Positions 6,693 through 14,820 of a DNA stretch of 29,357 nucleotides are shown here, one piece after another. The position numbers and the translations under genes were made by a program. This stretch comes from Flavobacteriales bacterium (GTDB taxonomy: Bacteria; Bacteroidota; Bacteroidia; Flavobacteriales; Flavobacteriaceae). Location of the stretch: NCBI GenBank assembly GCA_027033875.1, contig JALVKK010000180.1:1-29357 (forward strand), given 5' to 3'. Below the pieces are notes generated by a model. That model was not told the DNA's origin and ran no database searches. It saw nothing but the letters and a program-made list of their open reading frames with translations. Within the stretch, counting starts at the first letter, position 1. The number at the start of each line of letters is the position of its first letter.

Positions 6693-8786
6693 TTATTTAA
6701 AATCGTCTGCCGTTAAATTATTGGTTTTAGCATCGATTAAGTTAAATTCGATATTTTGAACACCTGTGGCAATGACGATTTTTGAAGGTATTTTGATACC
6801 GTTTACCTCTTTATATTCTTTGAGATAAATAGGTTGGGTCATTTCTCTACCTTGTACTTTACGGTGTTGAACGATTTTATCTTTCAATCCGGTTTTGACG
6901 TTAAAGAAGTGTTCGGTACCTTCACTATCAACGATTACATAATAATCATTACCGTCAAAATTATCCATACGGGCTAATTTACCGTTTTTAATCAAGCCGA
7001 ATTCCGTAAAGGGTTGGGTTTGATTTTGGTATTTTTTTATTTCTTCCGGTTTTAAATCTTGTTTTTGTCCCCGGATCATCCTATAACCTTTTTGACCATC
7101 AAAGACTTCTTTGCTGAATACCATTCCCATGGCTTCGGTTTGACTGGAAAATTTGTTTGGAGACATGGCTTTATTGGTCATTTTCAACAGCGTGCCTTGC
7201 ATTTTGGCTTCGTAAATCGCTTCTTTGGATTTTATTTGATTGACTTTATCTTTACCGCCGATAGCGCTGATAAAATGATCGATAAGCATTTGTACAGTAA
7301 CGTCTTGTGGCAATGCTTGATTCATTTTGGGCGGTTTGGTCGGATTACCGTATTTGTCGAAATATTTAATTCGGTAACCGGCTTTTTCGAGACCGGGTGC
7401 GGTTGTTTTGGCATTTCCGGCTACAACGATTCTGGCTTGATCGGGGTGCAGGTATTTTTTTGCAACCTCTTGGATATCGTCCACCGTAACAGCATCAATT
7501 TTTTGTAAGAAAGTTTCGTAATAATCATCGGGTAAATTATTTACAAAGATACTATATGCTTGTTGGGCTATTGTAGCAGGTTTTTCCATTTGCAAGACAA
7601 AATTACCCATATATTTTTGTTTGTTATTGTTTAAGACTTTCGGATCAACTTTTTCGTTTACAATTTTGTTGAGTTGCGCCATTGTTACAACGATGGCACT
7701 ATCGGCAACGGCATTGCGAACACTGGTTGAAGCTTTAAACAAACTGCCGTATTTATTGGTGCCGAAGCTACTTCGTGCGCCGTAAGTCCAGCCGTGTTTT
7801 TCGCGCAACGTCATATTTAAGTATGAATTGAAATCCCCACCTAAAATGGCATTCATCAATAAAACTTTTTGATAATCGGGATTGTTTTTGCGAATATCGG
7901 AACGGTGAACCACTTTTATTTCGGTTTGTTCGGCGTTGGGCATGTGTACAAAATCCACTTCGGTCGGTACATTGATAATGGAAGGTATGGCAGCGCCTCG
8001 TACTTGAGGAGCTTTGGTCCATGAGCCGAAATTGGCATTTATGACATCTTTGATCTTATCAAGAGATATATCACCTACAACGATTAAGTATGCATGATTG
8101 GGCGTAAAATTTCTTTTATAATAATCTTCAACATCTGATAAACTGATTTTTTTAAGGTTATCAATAGTTGAAATTTCACCAAACGGGTGTTGTCCGTACG
8201 CTAATTTTTTCATCACGCGGTCAGCGGCGGCAGGTGTACTTTTTTCGGCGGTTTTTAAACTTTCGATGATTTTTTCTTGCGCTTTAATGAACTCTTCTCT
8301 TACAAATTTCGGATGAAGAACTTGGTCAGCCGTCAATTTTAATATTTCGGGGAAGAATTTGCTCAAAGAATTGATTCTAAATCCCCCGTCGTAAAGATTG
8401 ACGTTAGCACCATAAAAGTCTATTTTTTTGTTAAACTCGTCTTTGGATACTTTTTCCGAACCGGTGCCGAGCAAAGCGCTTAGCAAGTCGTCACTACCTT
8501 TTTTATCACGCAGACGTATCGGTTGATTATCGATGCGTAAGCTGGCATTTACACGAGGTAATTTATGGTTTTCAACTACAATAACCGTTAAGCCGTTGTT
8601 TAGTTTAAAGACCTCCGGTTTTTGGAATTTGATAGCCGGTGCCGGGTCGGATTGAGGCATTTGATTGATATCGTCCGTTTGCATAGCTTTGGATTGATTT
8701 TCGATTTTGGTTGTTTGTCGGGTACTGCCACATGAAGTGTTCAGCAGTAACAATATTACCGGTAAAATATATGCTAGTTTTTTCAT
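6693..8786 (-). CDS. M16-family peptidase-like lipoprotein, zinc site lost, with extra C-terminal domain
   Basis: A 697-residue lipoprotein (signal peptide ending LLLLNTSC, Cys19 as lipidated residue). The peptidase M16 core covers roughly residues 55-480. At the place of the zinc motif HxxEH it has DLLSA (Asp100, Ser103, Ala104), so it cannot bind catalytic zinc. It keeps the M16 second-half motif LREKHGWTYGARS, with the Arg/Tyr pair used in substrate binding. Residues from about 490 to the end form an additional beta-rich domain (start LIDHFISAIGGKDKV) resembling lipoprotein-sorting or LolA-like folds often found in Bacteroidota. Its start codon overlaps the stop of the upstream active M16 gene by one base, which suggests coupled translation and a heteromeric active/inactive complex in the periplasm. 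Confidence 0.88.
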   Translation of the reverse strand: MKKLAYILPVILLLLNTSCGSTRQTTKIENQSKAMQTDDINQMPQSDPAPAIKFQKPEVFKLNNGLTVIVVENHKLPRVNASLRIDNQPIRLRDKKGSDDLLSALLGTGSEKVSKDEFNKKIDFYGANVNLYDGGFRINSLSKFFPEILKLTADQVLHPKFVREEFIKAQEKIIESLKTAEKSTPAAADRVMKKLAYGQHPFGEISTIDNLKKISLSDVEDYYKRNFTPNHAYLIVVGDISLDKIKDVINANFGSWTKAPQVRGAAIPSIINVPTEVDFVHMPNAEQTEIKVVHRSDIRKNNPDYQKVLLMNAILGGDFNSYLNMTLREKHGWTYGARSSFGTNKYGSLFKASTSVRNAVADSAIVVTMAQLNKIVNEKVDPKVLNNNKQKYMGNFVLQMEKPATIAQQAYSIFVNNLPDDYYETFLQKIDAVTVDDIQEVAKKYLHPDQARIVVAGNAKTTAPGLEKAGYRIKYFDKYGNPTKPPKMNQALPQDVTVQMLIDHFISAIGGKDKVNQIKSKEAIYEAKMQGTLLKMTNKAMSPNKFSSQTEAMGMVFSKEVFDGQKGYRMIRGQKQDLKPEEIKKYQNQTQPFTEFGLIKNGKLARMDNFDGNDYYVIVDSEGTEHFFNVKTGLKDKIVQHRKVQGREMTQPIYLKEYKEVNGIKIPSKIVIATGVQNIEFNLIDAKTNNLTADDFK

Positions 8787-10126
8787 TAGTTTTCAGATTT
8801 GGATTGATCGTCAGTTTTAGGTAAATATTTAAGTAAAACGCGTTGGTTTTTGTTGAGATATTTTTTGGCTACACGTTTTAAATCTTCGCGTGTGATACTT
8901 TTGTATATATCTAGATCTTTATTGATTAAAGATGTATCACCGTATAAAACATGGTATCGTGCCAATCCATTGGCAATTCCTTGCATGGTAGTGTAATAAT
9001 TGACATAATCGTTTTCCATTTTGTTTAACAATTTTTGATAATCTTCTTCGGAAATCAGATTTGTTTGGACTTTGATAATTTCTTCATCTATTTCATTGGT
9101 CAGTTCTTTCAAACTCACTTGATCGTTCATGGGAATAGCAAAAACAACATAGGTTCCGTAATCTTCTTGTGTCATATTAAAGGCACCTACCATCAATGCT
9201 TTTTTCTTGTCATCAACCAGTTTTTTGTACAAAACGGAACTTTTACCATCACTTAAATAAGTAGATAACATATCGAGGGCATAAGCATCACGTTCTTTCA
9301 TTGAGGGGGTTAAATAAGCCTGCATGATAGCCGGTTTTTGAATATTTTTGTCGTAATATACGGCGTGGCGTTCTTGAGTGATGGGCGGTTCGATGATTTT
9401 ATTGCGAACAATATCAGCGCCTCGAGGAATACTAGCGTAGTATTTTTCGATCAGTTGTTTGGTTTTGGCTTTATCGATATCACCGGCGACTACCAAAGTT
9501 GCATTGTTGGGAATATAGTATTTTTTGTAAAAAGCTATAAATTCGTCTAATTTGGCAGCATCGAGGTCTGCCATTTTGCCGATGGTGGTATGTTTGTAAG
9601 GGTGTTTTGTAAAGACATTATCTTTAATAGCTTCCAAGAAATGTCCGTAGGGCTGGTTGTCATAACGCAAGCGTTTTTCTTCTTTCACCACTTCGTTTTG
9701 GGTGTCAACGCCAATTTGGTTGATAACGGCATGTCGCATACGTTCGGCTTCCATCCAAAGACCCAATTTCAGGTTATTTGAAGGAAACACTTCGTAGTAG
9801 TACGTGCGGTCGTCAGTAGTATTTGCATTGTTTTGTCCGCCGTGCGAACTGACAATCTCAAACCATTTGCCTCGCGGTATGTTTTTGGTGCCTTCGAAGA
9901 GCAAATGTTCAAAAAAGTGTGCAAATCCCGTTCTACCGGGCTGTTCGTCTTTGGCGCCAACGTGATACATAACTCCGGTTGTTACAACGGGAGCTGTGTG
10001 ATCCTCATGCAAGATTACATGTAATCCGTTGGGCAAATCATACTCTTCATAATCAATTTTCTGTGCCATTGATATTTGTGTTTGAGTCAATAAAATAAGA
10101 ATGAGTAATAATTGTAATCGTTTCAT
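8786..10126 (-). CDS. M16-family zinc metallopeptidase, catalytically intact
   Basis: A 446-residue secreted peptidase with a signal peptide (hydrophobic stretch, cleavage probably after ISMA near residue 21). The inverted zinc motif HFFEH is at His70-Glu73-His74, and the third ligand is expected at Glu150 in VKEEKRLR, 76 residues on. This matches the usual HxxEH-x(about 76)-E spacing. Members such as PqqL and mitochondrial processing peptidase work as pairs with an inactive partner, and the next gene downstream is just that. The ATG at 10126 is preceded by a plausible promoter. The substrate is unknown; periplasmic degradation of unfolded or imported peptides is the family's usual role. Confidence 0.92.
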   Translation of the reverse strand: MKRLQLLLILILLTQTQISMAQKIDYEEYDLPNGLHVILHEDHTAPVVTTGVMYHVGAKDEQPGRTGFAHFFEHLLFEGTKNIPRGKWFEIVSSHGGQNNANTTDDRTYYYEVFPSNNLKLGLWMEAERMRHAVINQIGVDTQNEVVKEEKRLRYDNQPYGHFLEAIKDNVFTKHPYKHTTIGKMADLDAAKLDEFIAFYKKYYIPNNATLVVAGDIDKAKTKQLIEKYYASIPRGADIVRNKIIEPPITQERHAVYYDKNIQKPAIMQAYLTPSMKERDAYALDMLSTYLSDGKSSVLYKKLVDDKKKALMVGAFNMTQEDYGTYVVFAIPMNDQVSLKELTNEIDEEIIKVQTNLISEEDYQKLLNKMENDYVNYYTTMQGIANGLARYHVLYGDTSLINKDLDIYKSITREDLKRVAKKYLNKNQRVLLKYLPKTDDQSKSEN

Positions 10127-10209
10127 TATTATATATTTATGTTATTATGAGGTTAATATGAAAATAAGCACGACTGATACTTGCTTATCATATACAGTTT
10201 AATGAACGA

Positions 10210-10237
10210 TAAAGATACAAAATTGTTACAAAACAAA
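10210..10237 (-). promoter_or_regulatory. Possible promoter of the M16 peptidase operon
   Basis: On the minus strand TATCTTTA (10210-10217) matches TAnnTTTG in seven of eight positions, with a TTTG (10234-10237) 16 bp upstream. It would give a leader of about 80 nt. Confidence 0.35.
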
Positions 10238-10325
10238 ATATTAATATTTTATTTTTTTTGATTTTATCTTAATTTATTATCTTAATTATATTTTTCAATT
10301 CCTCTTTTTCTCAATAAATAATTCA

Positions 10326-10333
10326 TAAATTTG
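10326..10333 (+). promoter_or_regulatory. -7 element before the sodium:solute symporter gene
   Basis: TAAATTTG matches TAnnTTTG exactly, 24 bp before the ATG at 10358. No clear TTTG -33 element was found at standard distance. Confidence 0.45.
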
Positions 10334-10357
10334 CCTTTATTAGAATAAAACAAGAAT

Positions 10358-11815
10358 ATGGCAGCGCACAATATTTTGTTGATTATTGCCTTGTATTTTT
10401 TGGTATTGGTTATTATTTCGTTAATTACAGGCAAAGAGGATACCAATGAAGTGTTTTTTAGAGCTAAGCGTCAAGCACCTTGGTATTTGGTGGCTTTCGG
10501 GATGATTGGCGCTTCACTGTCGGGGATTACGTTTATATCGGTGCCGGGCTGGGTTGAAACACAGGGCTTTGCTTATTTGCAAATGGTCTTGGGTTTTGTA
10601 GTCGGGTATTTTGTGATTGCATATGTGCTGTTGCCTTTGTATTACCGGATGAATTTAACTTCCATTTACCAATATCTGGAAAATCGATTTGGAGATACGA
10701 CGCACAAAACCGGTTCTGTATTATTTTTAGTAGCACGTATTGCAGGAGCTTCGTTGCGGTTGTTTTTGGTAGCAAAGGTTATGCAATTATTGATTTTTGA
10801 TGAGCTACACGTGCCTTTTATTGTAACGGTAGCCATTACTATTTTGTTAATTTGGATATATACTTTTAAAGGTGGTATCAAAACCATTATCTGGACAGAC
10901 ACTTTGCAAACGGCTTTTATGTTGACTGCTTTAGTTATCTCTATATATCTGATTGCTAAAAACTTAAATTGGTCGTTTGACGATATGGTCAATCATATTT
11001 ACAATAGTCCGTATTCAAAAATATTTCATTTTGAAGATTACAATGCCGGTAATTATTTTTGGAAACAATTCCTTGCCGGTGTGTTTATCGCCATTGCCAT
11101 GACCGGTTTGGATCAAGGTATGATGCAAAAGAATTTAACAGTTAAAAATTTGGCAGATTCACAAAAAAACATGCGTTGGTTTTCCATAGCTTTGCTATTT
11201 GTCAATTTGCTATTTTTATCTTTAGGTGTTTTGTTGTTGACGTATGCCGCACACAACAATATTGATTTGAAGGCTTTAGAAATTTCAGGGGATAAAATAT
11301 TTCCATACTTGGCTGTGAAAACAGATTTGGGTATTGCCGCCGCCATCTTTTTTATTCTTGGGTTGATTGCCGCGGCTTACTCGTCGGCAGATTCATCGAT
11401 GACGGCTATAACCACCTCGTTTAGTTTGGATATTTTGCAAATTGACAAAAAATATCCGCCTGAGCAACAAAAGAAAATCAGAAAAATGGTACACATCGGC
11501 ATCTCTGTGTTCTTTGTTCTAATTTTGATTTTGTACAAATTATTGATAGAGGATGATAGTATCATCAGTTCCATTTTCAAATTTGCCGGTTATACTTACG
11601 GACCGCTATTGGGTTTATTTACGTTTGGATTGTTTACCAAATACAAAATTCAGGACAAATTGACGCCTTTTATTGTGATTATTTCACCGGTTCTGACATA
11701 TTTGATTGCTATTTTACCTGAAAAAATGGATTGGCAATACCGGTTTAGTTTTGAATTGTTGCTGATTAATGCCGGATTGACGTTTTTGGGATTGTGGTTG
11801 ATACGGAGGAGATGA
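10358..11815 (+). CDS. Sodium:solute symporter family transporter
   Basis: A 485-residue integral membrane protein with about 13 predicted membrane segments, the usual size of the SSF (SLC5-like) family. Family-type features are GASLSGITFISVPGW in the first third, TFKGGIKTIIWTDTLQ in the middle and AAYSSADSSMTAITTSFSLDIL (about residues 335-356). The serine/threonine-rich part of that last segment corresponds to the Na2 sodium site region. SSF proteins take up sugars, amino acids, sialic acid, nucleosides or carboxylates with sodium. Nothing in the neighbourhood indicates the substrate, and I do not assign one. The gene is divergent from the M16 operon and has its own -7 element. Confidence 0.9.
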   Translation: MAAHNILLIIALYFLVLVIISLITGKEDTNEVFFRAKRQAPWYLVAFGMIGASLSGITFISVPGWVETQGFAYLQMVLGFVVGYFVIAYVLLPLYYRMNLTSIYQYLENRFGDTTHKTGSVLFLVARIAGASLRLFLVAKVMQLLIFDELHVPFIVTVAITILLIWIYTFKGGIKTIIWTDTLQTAFMLTALVISIYLIAKNLNWSFDDMVNHIYNSPYSKIFHFEDYNAGNYFWKQFLAGVFIAIAMTGLDQGMMQKNLTVKNLADSQKNMRWFSIALLFVNLLFLSLGVLLLTYAAHNNIDLKALEISGDKIFPYLAVKTDLGIAAAIFFILGLIAAAYSSADSSMTAITTSFSLDILQIDKKYPPEQQKKIRKMVHIGISVFFVLILILYKLLIEDDSIISSIFKFAGYTYGPLLGLFTFGLFTKYKIQDKLTPFIVIISPVLTYLIAILPEKMDWQYRFSFELLLINAGLTFLGLWLIRRR

Positions 11816-11937
11816 ACAGTTGGTAAAGTGCGAAGTGCGGATTAGTAACAAGTACCTGTTGGGAAGCGGTAAAGCCATAAGACGGAAACGAATATTCGAT
11901 AATAAATAACAAATTTTTCAATCTTTTAAAATAATAA
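11816..11937. other. Spacer with stuttered short words
   Basis: A short non-coding spacer with AAGTGCG in near-tandem copies (around 11826-11839) and the word AGTAACAAGTA (11844-11854), which is also present after the exonuclease gene (1067-1077). No promoter or terminator was recognised. Confidence 0.45.
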
Positions 11938-13284
11938 ATGAATAAACTTACCGAAGGTTCGATCTTAAAAGCCTTAGTTAAATTATCAATTCCTTTGATT
12001 TTAACGAATATTTTGCAGACGGCATATAATTTGACCGACACGTTTTGGGTGGGACGTTTGGGAAGTGTGGCGGTTGCGTCGGTTTCATTGGCTTTTCCTA
12101 TTGTGTTTATTATCGTGTCATTGGGTTCGGGTGTGGCGATAGCCGGTTCTATTTTGGTTGCCAAACGCCAAGGTGCCAAAGACGCTGAGGCTGTGGCACA
12201 TATTTCCACGCAAACATTTTTTTCAGTTTTGACAATTTCTTTGATATTAGCGATTATAGGATATGTTTTGACACCGTTATTGGTTAATATTATGCATGTC
12301 ACGCCGGAAGTTTACAATGAAGCAGTCGCTTACTTAAAAATAACCTTTTTAGGACTTCCCCCATTATTTGTTTATTTGACATTTCAGTCATTGATGCGTA
12401 GTATCGGTAAAGTGAAATTGCCTTTTTACATTGTTTTAGCTACGGTTCTACTCAACTTGGTCTTGGATCCGTTGTTTATATTCGGTTGGCGTGATATTAT
12501 TCCCGCTTCCGGAGTTAAAGGAGCGGCAATGGCTACGGTAGGTACACAAATATTGTCGGCGTTTATAGGTTTGTTTATATTATTTAAAGGTGAGCAAGGT
12601 ATCAAAATACGTTTGAGTGATTACCGTCCTGATTTTAATCTTATCAAAAAACTATTCAAAACGGGAGTGCCTGTTTCCATAGAACAAGTCAGTCGGGCAT
12701 TGGGAATTTTTGTTATGGTACTGTTAGTTTCGCATTTTGACACGGTAGTATTGGCCAGTTACGGTATAGGAACTCGCATTTTGAGTTTTATTGTTATTCC
12801 GGCATTCGGTTTGGGTACGGCAACATCAACTTTGGTCGGGCAAAATATAGGTGCCGTAGCTTATGATCGGGTAAAAAAAACGATCCAATTAAGTTTAAAA
12901 ACAGCTTTTAGCGTTTTGACATTCATCGGGTTGTTATTGTTTATTTTTGCCGAAGAAGTTGCTGCATTTTTTATACCGGGAGAGCCGGTAACTATTAAAG
13001 AAAGTGCTGTATTTATCAAAATATTATCTGTTTCATTCGGTTTTTTAGGTACTCTAATCGTTTTAATCGGCTCATTTAGAGGAGCCGGCAAAACCAAAAT
13101 ATCGATGATATTGGCTTTGTTATCGGTTTGGTTACTACGTTTTCCCTTAGCGTATTATTTGAGTTATCATACCGATATGAAACAACTGGGTATTTGGGTC
13201 AGTTATCCCGTAACCAATACTTTGACAGCTTTGGGCGGATTGCTGTTGTTGATACGATATAAGTGGTTTGAAAATATTGAGTAA
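11938..13284 (+). CDS. MATE family multidrug/cation exporter
   Basis: A 448-residue membrane protein with twelve hydrophobic segments. It begins with the typical MATE N-terminus, ALVKLSIPLILTNILQTAYNLTDTFWVGRLG, and repeats the arrangement in the second half, with KTGVPVSIEQVSRALG near residue 240. MATE proteins export cationic drugs or metabolites in exchange for Na+ or H+. The sequence is nearer the bacterial NorM/DinF-like group than plant forms, but the coupling ion and substrate cannot be read from it. It stands alone between the symporter and the DUF3078 gene. Confidence 0.92.
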   Translation: MNKLTEGSILKALVKLSIPLILTNILQTAYNLTDTFWVGRLGSVAVASVSLAFPIVFIIVSLGSGVAIAGSILVAKRQGAKDAEAVAHISTQTFFSVLTISLILAIIGYVLTPLLVNIMHVTPEVYNEAVAYLKITFLGLPPLFVYLTFQSLMRSIGKVKLPFYIVLATVLLNLVLDPLFIFGWRDIIPASGVKGAAMATVGTQILSAFIGLFILFKGEQGIKIRLSDYRPDFNLIKKLFKTGVPVSIEQVSRALGIFVMVLLVSHFDTVVLASYGIGTRILSFIVIPAFGLGTATSTLVGQNIGAVAYDRVKKTIQLSLKTAFSVLTFIGLLLFIFAEEVAAFFIPGEPVTIKESAVFIKILSVSFGFLGTLIVLIGSFRGAGKTKISMILALLSVWLLRFPLAYYLSYHTDMKQLGIWVSYPVTNTLTALGGLLLLIRYKWFENIE

Positions 13285-13355
13285 CAGTATAAATTATGAT
13301 TGAATTATGAATATGCAAGTTATTAACAAAAAAACAGTAATTATTTTTTGAATTA

Positions 13356-13389
13356 TTTGTCAATTGTGTTAAAAAATTTTGTATTTTTG
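13356..13389 (+). promoter_or_regulatory. Promoter of the DUF3078 gene
   Basis: A TTTG (13356-13359) and TATTTTTG (13382-13389) are separated by 22 bp, within the flavobacterial range. The ATG at 13420 follows 30 bp later. Confidence 0.6.
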
Positions 13390-13419
13390 CAAAATGAAAA
13401 TTATAAAAAGATAAATAGA

Positions 13420-14265
13420 ATGAAAAAATTAGTTTTAGCGTTAATAATTTTAGGAAGTTTGAGTATCAATGCTCAAGACAAGAAAGAAGAAGTAAAAGAC
13501 GGTTGGCACAACGGCGGAGACATCAGTTTAATGTTTAATCAAGCATCATTTGATAATTGGATAAAAGGTGGTGAAAACTCTATGGCTCTCAACGGTTTGG
13601 TCAACTACAATTTTAATCACAAAAAAGGCATTAACATCTGGGATACCAAATTAATAGCGGCTTATGGTTTGAGTCGTATTTCAGATGAAACCAAAAAAAC
13701 AGACGATCGTTTTGAAATCAATTCGGTTTTTGGTCGTCAAGCTTCAAAGTTGTGGTTTTACTCGTTTTTCGGCAATTTTAAGACGCAAATGACCGATGGC
13801 TACGATTATAATGTATCACCTTATGCGGTTACTTCCAAACTATTTGCGCCTGCTTATTTGAGTTTCGGTCCGGGTATGTTGTGGAAAAAATCCGACAATT
13901 TAAAAGTTAATTTTGCACCGGCCACGTCCAAATTTACTTTTGTAAATGACGATACCTTATCGGCTGCCGGCGCTTTCGGTGTTGAACCCGGTGAAAAAAT
14001 GCGTTATGAATTGGGTATGGCTATTGACGGTTATTACAAATTTAATTTGATGAAAAACGTATCGATGGAAAATATACTCGGTTTGTATAGCAACTATTTG
14101 GATCATCCCGAAAATATCGATGTAGATTACAAAATGAATATGGTAATGACCATCAACAAATACATCAGTGCCAATTTCGGTATTAATTTATTGTATGATG
14201 ATAATGCTTTACAGGATATTCAATTAAAAGAAATATTGGGGATAGGTTTTAATGCCAAATTCTAA
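13420..14265 (+). CDS. DUF3078 family outer-membrane protein
   Basis: A 281-residue exported protein with signal peptide MKKLVLALIILGSLSINAQ. The mature part starts with DGWHNGGDISLMFNQASFDNWIKGGENS, the signature start of DUF3078 (typically G-W-x-x-GG-x-x-S-x-x-F-x-Q-x-x-F-x-x-W-x-x-GGE). The rest alternates polar and aromatic residues in strands and ends with a terminal phenylalanine, as expected for an outer-membrane beta barrel. The function of the family is unknown. The frame is open back to 13348, but the promoter at 13356-13389 and the signal peptide fix the ATG at 13420. A terminator follows after a long 3' stretch. Confidence 0.88.
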   Translation: MKKLVLALIILGSLSINAQDKKEEVKDGWHNGGDISLMFNQASFDNWIKGGENSMALNGLVNYNFNHKKGINIWDTKLIAAYGLSRISDETKKTDDRFEINSVFGRQASKLWFYSFFGNFKTQMTDGYDYNVSPYAVTSKLFAPAYLSFGPGMLWKKSDNLKVNFAPATSKFTFVNDDTLSAAGAFGVEPGEKMRYELGMAIDGYYKFNLMKNVSMENILGLYSNYLDHPENIDVDYKMNMVMTINKYISANFGINLLYDDNALQDIQLKEILGIGFNAKF

Positions 14266-14436
14266 ACAAGTTGAAAGCAAAGAATTATTCTTTGTCATTT
14301 TCGTTTCTCAATATTGAATATTACATAAGTTCAGCAATTTTTATAGAAGCGATGCAACAAAGCTAAGTGTCCGGACTTTAACCGGAATATATCTAAACGC
14401 CAACATTAAATATTCAAAATATTTTCATAACAAATT

Positions 14437-14461
14437 GACCGCTTAACGGCGGTCTTTTTTT
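14437..14461 (+). terminator. Intrinsic terminator after the DUF3078 gene
   Basis: Stem GACCGC (14437-14442) pairs with GCGGTC (14449-14454) across a 6-nt loop, and is followed by a run of seven T. Confidence 0.75.
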
Positions 14462-14592
14462 ATAAAAAAATAAATAATTACTAAAATTATTACAATAATC
14501 GCAAATTTATGAGCATTGTTGTGTATAAATCAAAATTATAGCTTTTGTGTTTTATTTTTTTCAAAGATTTTTTCGTATTTTATATTTATTTG

Positions 14593-14600
14593 TATCTTTG
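14593..14600 (+). promoter_or_regulatory. -7 element of the cco operon
   Basis: TATCTTTG matches TAnnTTTG and lies 19 bp before the ccoS ATG at 14620. No obvious FNR-type palindrome was seen just upstream. Confidence 0.5.
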
Positions 14601-14619
14601 TAAAGTTTAAATTAATTTT

Positions 14620-14781
14620 ATGGTAGCTTTATATTTGACCATTTTTATCAGTTTGATTATAGCGCTTATTTTTTTAGTGTTGTTTTTATCGTCTGTAAAA
14701 ACAGGACAATATGAAGATACTTATACGCCGTCCGTCAGAATGGTGTTGGATGAATTTGATGAAGAAAAAAAACAGGAATAG
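14620..14781 (+). CDS. ccoS: cbb3-type oxidase assembly protein CcoS
   Basis: A small 53-residue protein with one membrane helix (residues 4-26, LYLTIFISLIIALIFLVLFL) followed by a short charged tail, KTGQYEDTYTPSVRMVLDE. The tail corresponds to the CcoS pattern SGQFDD..GP..ril.de. CcoS is required to insert heme and copper into the CcoN subunit. It starts at an ATG 19 bp after a TAnnTTTG element and ends 39 bp before ccoNO, so it opens the operon. In many Bacteroidota the copper ATPase gene ccoI precedes ccoS; here the upstream gene is a DUF3078 protein instead. Confidence 0.85.
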   Translation: MVALYLTIFISLIIALIFLVLFLSSVKTGQYEDTYTPSVRMVLDEFDEEKKQE

Positions 14782-14820
14782 AACAAACAAATAACTAATA
14801 ATTAACCAAAATTAAATTAT

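Larger units (their letters stand above)
14266..14619. other. Intergenic region before ccoS, with two small stem-loops
   Basis: Non-coding, 354 bp. It contains a stem TCCGG/CCGGA (14370-14374 and 14382-14386), then the terminator at 14437-14461, then an A+T-rich stretch carrying the ccoS promoter. About 170 nt lie between the DUF3078 stop codon and the terminator, which is long enough for a structured 3' UTR or a small RNA, but I recognise no known RNA family. Confidence 0.5.

Noticed and set aside
7059..7508. A 149-codon plus-strand frame inside the M16 lipoprotein gene
   Set aside because: Antisense shadow rich in Phe and His, with no start signal; the opposite strand encodes a recognisable M16-like protein.
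11766..12302. A 178-codon minus-strand frame
   Set aside because: It is the mirror of the MATE gene start; its composition (many Thr, Ala, Asn) reflects antisense reading of hydrophobic helices, and the MATE frame is clearly real.
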